Shown here piece after piece: positions 61,862-64,000 of a stretch of 64,000 nt of DNA (its first letter is position 1; each line of letters starts with the position of its first letter). A program made the translations under genes and the position numbers. A model generated the notes under the pieces. That model was given only the letters and a program-made list of their open reading frames with translations. It was not told the DNA's origin and ran no database searches. Source of the stretch: Erysipelotrichaceae bacterium (lineage in GTDB: Bacteria > Bacillota_I > Bacilli_A > Erysipelotrichales > Coprobacillaceae); assembly GCA_018365815.1 (NCBI GenBank), contig JAGZJH010000008.1:11559-75558 (forward strand). The letters are read 5' to 3'.

Positions 61862-63571
61862 ATGATTAAAGGAATAGCTGCATCTAGTGGTATTGCAATT
61901 GCAAAAGCATACAAACTAGTTATGCCAGATTTAACAGTTACAAAACGTACTATTGAGGACGTAGAAGGGGAAATTGCTCGTTATGAAGCTGCAATGGATA
62001 AAACAGCAAAAGAATTAGCTTCAATTAAAGAAGCTGCTTCAAAGAATTTATCTGAAGAAGAAGCAGCAGTATTTGATGCACATGCGTTAGTACTTAGCGA
62101 TCCTGAAATGAAATCTCAGGTTGAAGACAAAATTAAAAATGAAAAAATTAATGCTGATGCTGCATTAGAAGAAGTTTCAAATATGTTCATCGGAATGTTT
62201 GAATCAATGGGTGATGAATATTTTAGAGAAAGAGCTGCAGATATTAAAGACGTTTCACGTCGTTTATTAGCTGCTTTATTAAATAAACCATTACCTAATC
62301 CAGCTTTAATTGATGAAGAAGTAGTAATTATCGCAGATGATTTAACACCATCTGATACTGCACAATTAAATAAAAATTTAGTTAGAGGATTTGCTACAAA
62401 TATTGGAGGAAGAACTTCTCACTCTGCTATCATGGCAAGAAGTTTAGAAATCCCTGCTGTTGTAGCTTGTAAAACAATTACTGAAGAAGTAAAAGACGGA
62501 GATATGATTGTTTTAGATGGTAGCGAAGGTGTTGTAATTATTAACCCAACTGATGATGAAGTGGCTACATATCAAACAAAACGTGATGAATTTATCGCTT
62601 ATAGAGAAGAACTTAAAAAATTAAAAGATGAAAAAACAGTAACAACTGACGGACATCATGTTGAATTAGTTGCAAATATCGGTTCTCCAAAAGATATTGA
62701 AGGTGTTATTGAAAACGGTGCTGAAGGTGTAGGACTTTATAGAACTGAATTCTTATATATGGAATCTGCTGAATTACCAACTGAAGATGAACAATATGAA
62801 GCATATAAAGCGGTTTTAGAAGGGGTTAACGGAAATCCAGTAGTTGTAAGAACATTAGATATTGGTGGAGATAAAGAAATTGCTGCGATTGATTTACCAA
62901 AAGAAATGAATCCATTCTTAGGGGTTCGTGCAATTCGTCTTTGTTTCCAAAGAGAAGACATATTTAGAACTCAATTAAGAGCATTATTAAGAGCATCTGT
63001 TCATGGTGATTTAAGAATCATGTTCCCTATGATTGCTACTTTAGATGAATTTAGAAAAGCAAAAGAATTATTGTTAGAAGAAAAAGCAAAATTAATTGAA
63101 GAAGGAATTGAAGTTTCTGAAACAATTCAAGTTGGTATCATGATTGAAATTCCTGCTGCTGCTGTTTTAGCAGATCAATTTGCTAAAGAAGTTGATTTCT
63201 TCTCAATTGGTACAAATGATTTAATTCAATATACATTTGCTGCTGATAGAATGTCATCATCTATTTCTTATTTATATCAACCATTTAATCCATCAATTTT
63301 AAGATTAGTTAAAAATGTAATTGATGCTGCACATAAAGAAGGAAAATGGACTGGTATGTGTGGAGAAATGGCTGGTGAACCATTGGCTGCACCATTATTA
63401 ATTGGTTTAGGATTAGATGAATTCTCAATGTCTGCTACATCTGTTTTAGGACAAAGAAAATTAATTAGAGATTTATCAAAAGAAGAAATGAATAAATTAG
63501 CTGCTGAAGCATTAAATAAAGGAACAATGGAAGAAGTAGTAGAATTAGTTAAATCATATATTTCATTATAA
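61862..63571 (+). CDS. ptsI: Phosphoenolpyruvate-protein phosphotransferase (PTS enzyme I)
   Basis: A 569-residue general PTS enzyme that passes phosphate from PEP to HPr. The phospho-His187 is in GGRTSHSAIMARSLEIPAV; the PEP-binding domain has GVGLYRTEFLYM, IMFPMIATLDEFR and FSIGTNDLIQYTFAADR; Cys500 is in GMCGEMAGE. GGAGGTG lies 9 nt before the ATG and a TTTATT-17-TACAAT promoter is likely. No ptsH lies upstream; nagB is divergent. Confidence 0.97.
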   Translation: MIKGIAASSGIAIAKAYKLVMPDLTVTKRTIEDVEGEIARYEAAMDKTAKELASIKEAASKNLSEEEAAVFDAHALVLSDPEMKSQVEDKIKNEKINADAALEEVSNMFIGMFESMGDEYFRERAADIKDVSRRLLAALLNKPLPNPALIDEEVVIIADDLTPSDTAQLNKNLVRGFATNIGGRTSHSAIMARSLEIPAVVACKTITEEVKDGDMIVLDGSEGVVIINPTDDEVATYQTKRDEFIAYREELKKLKDEKTVTTDGHHVELVANIGSPKDIEGVIENGAEGVGLYRTEFLYMESAELPTEDEQYEAYKAVLEGVNGNPVVVRTLDIGGDKEIAAIDLPKEMNPFLGVRAIRLCFQREDIFRTQLRALLRASVHGDLRIMFPMIATLDEFRKAKELLLEEKAKLIEEGIEVSETIQVGIMIEIPAAAVLADQFAKEVDFFSIGTNDLIQYTFAADRMSSSISYLYQPFNPSILRLVKNVIDAAHKEGKWTGMCGEMAGEPLAAPLLIGLGLDEFSMSATSVLGQRKLIRDLSKEEMNKLAAEALNKGTMEEVVELVKSYISL

Positions 63572-63585
63572 TTATATTAAATGTT

Positions 63586-63622
63586 AATCCTCATACAAAA
63601 ATTGTATGAGGATTTTATTTTT
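63586..63622 (+). terminator. Terminator of ptsI
   Basis: AATCCTCATACAA pairs with TTGTATGAGGATT across an AAA loop and is followed by TTATTTTT. Confidence 0.9.
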
Positions 63623-63627
63623 ATTAA

Positions 63628-63762
63628 AATACAAATTTTGGTACCACAACTACTATCCCTCAAACTATATTTATTAAAGATGGTGAAGTAGCTGTTAATA
63701 AAAGTGGCATCCTTAAATATGTTGATTTTTCTGACATGGTTAAAGAATGGAAAAATCTTTAA
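63628..63762 (+). pseudogene. Thioredoxin-like C-terminal fragment
   Basis: An open frame without start reads GTTTTIPQTIFIKDGEVAVN then KSGILKYVDFSDMVKEWKNL and ends TAA. It resembles the second half of a thioredoxin-fold protein (cis-Pro, TIFIKDGE strand, terminal helix). The upstream stop lies in the ptsI terminator. It is probably the tail of a deleted gene. Confidence 0.5.
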
Positions 63763-63768
63763 TACAAG

Positions 63769-63799
63769 AACACATTTTGAATAATGTGTTGTTTTTTTA
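63769..63799 (+). terminator. Terminator behind the thioredoxin-like fragment
   Basis: AACACATT-TTGAAT-AATGTGTT followed by GTTTTTTT; it survives although the gene is truncated. Confidence 0.75.
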
Positions 63800-63920
63800 T
63801 GTAGAAATATAGATATTGTTTAAGTTTAATATTTTATTTTGCTAGAATGATATGTATTGATAATTATTCATTTAGATTTTGATTATTAAAGATATATATA
63901 TAAATGATCATAAAAGGAAT

Positions 63921-63945
63921 AAAAAAAGGTATCCATAAGGATACC
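63921..63945 (-). terminator. Terminator of the rRNA transcript
   Basis: GGTATCC-TTAT-GGATACC followed by TTTTTTT on the minus strand, directly behind the 5S gene. Confidence 0.88.
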
Positions 63946-63948
63946 AAT

Positions 63949-64000
63949 CGCCTGGCAACTTGCTATTTTCGCACTTGCGCACTATCTTCGCCGTTAAGAT
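63949..64000 (-). rRNA. rrf: 5S rRNA, 3' part (continues beyond window)
   Basis: The minus-strand sequence ends AAGTTGCCAGGC, with AAGATAGTGCGCAAGTGCGA and ATCTTAACGGCG before it, which is the 3' half of a 5S rRNA (helices IV/V and the closing stem). The 5' part and presumably 23S and 16S lie outside the window. Confidence 0.85.

Noticed and set aside
1..64000. CRISPR array, prophage or toxin-antitoxin cluster
   Set aside because: No regularly spaced direct repeats, phage structural genes or paired toxin and antitoxin ORFs were seen on either strand.

Overview
The window is AT-rich bacterial chromosome with standard-code genes, strong purine Shine-Dalgarno sites and sigma-A-type promoters. 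A spore-germination receptor operon, Cse60 and DUF1540 genes, a PolC-type replicase, a C4-zinc L33 and a group IIC intron point to a low-GC, spore-forming Firmicute. Gene content and the LacZ/NagA/NagB sugar genes would suit an Erysipelotrichia-type gut bacterium, but that placement is an inference and not proved by the sequence.

Layout. 1-9.5 kb: 3' end of asd, a WYL regulator with an unknown partner, asnB, an MBL hydrolase, rpmG, a class B PBP, lepA and a short SSB-like gene with an unusual 5' leader. 9.7-13.2 kb: germinant receptor operon in the order B-A-C. 13.3-15.8 kb: a decaying accessory patch (frameshifted small membrane protein, M24 peptidase pseudogene, GNAT, SRPBCC with a damaged 3' end, an orphan C-terminal fragment). 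15.9-20.2 kb: the acpS-unknown-ytpR-trx-trmB operon, rsuA with a lipoprotein, and the DUF1540 and cse60 genes. 20.5-20.9 kb: remnant of a DUF7000-like gene. 21-23 kb: aldose epimerase and nagA. 23.2-27.9 kb: rbfA-infB-ylxQ-rnpM-nusA-rimP operon with promoter and leader hairpin. 27.9-30.9 kb: lacZ with a candidate operator. 31-42.5 kb: polC, rseP, dxr, cdsA, uppS, frr, pyrH, tsf, rpsB, with a candidate S2 leader. 42.7-50 kb: xerC, trmFO, topA, dprA, rnhB, rbgA, lepB. 50.05-51.53 kb: a degenerate group IIC intron sitting just behind the rplS terminator. 51.5-56.1 kb: rplS, trmD, rimM, khpA, rpsP, tex. 56.2-59.2 kb: metA, an IS3-type remnant, tRNA-Leu(GAG), a small membrane protein, a DUF1697 pseudogene and a TfoX-N protein. 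59.4-64 kb: pepV, nagB, ptsI, a thioredoxin-like fragment and the 3' end of a minus-strand 5S rRNA with its terminator.

How the genes work together. Most of the window is core information processing: translation factors, ribosomal proteins, rRNA/tRNA modification, replication and topology. Isoprenoid/lipid/envelope steps (dxr, uppS, cdsA, rseP, lepB, PBP) sit beside them. Amino-sugar catabolism is covered by nagA and nagB, with PTS enzyme I encoded divergently from nagB. Genes are mostly on the minus strand and packed into operons separated by clear intrinsic terminators.

The most interesting items are: (1) the SSB-like gene, where a perfect 18-bp hairpin separates the only good Shine-Dalgarno from the start codon, so that folding places that site 8 nt from the gene start while the unfolded RNA places it 8 nt from a 15-codon upstream ORF; (2) the group IIC intron behind the rplS terminator, with a mutated RT and a 25-bp tandem duplication; (3) an uncharacterised disordered protein with a duplicated ISPxxG motif, encoded between acpS and ytpR. 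Several pseudogenes carry shifts near homopolymers, so read error should be excluded before calling them biological.
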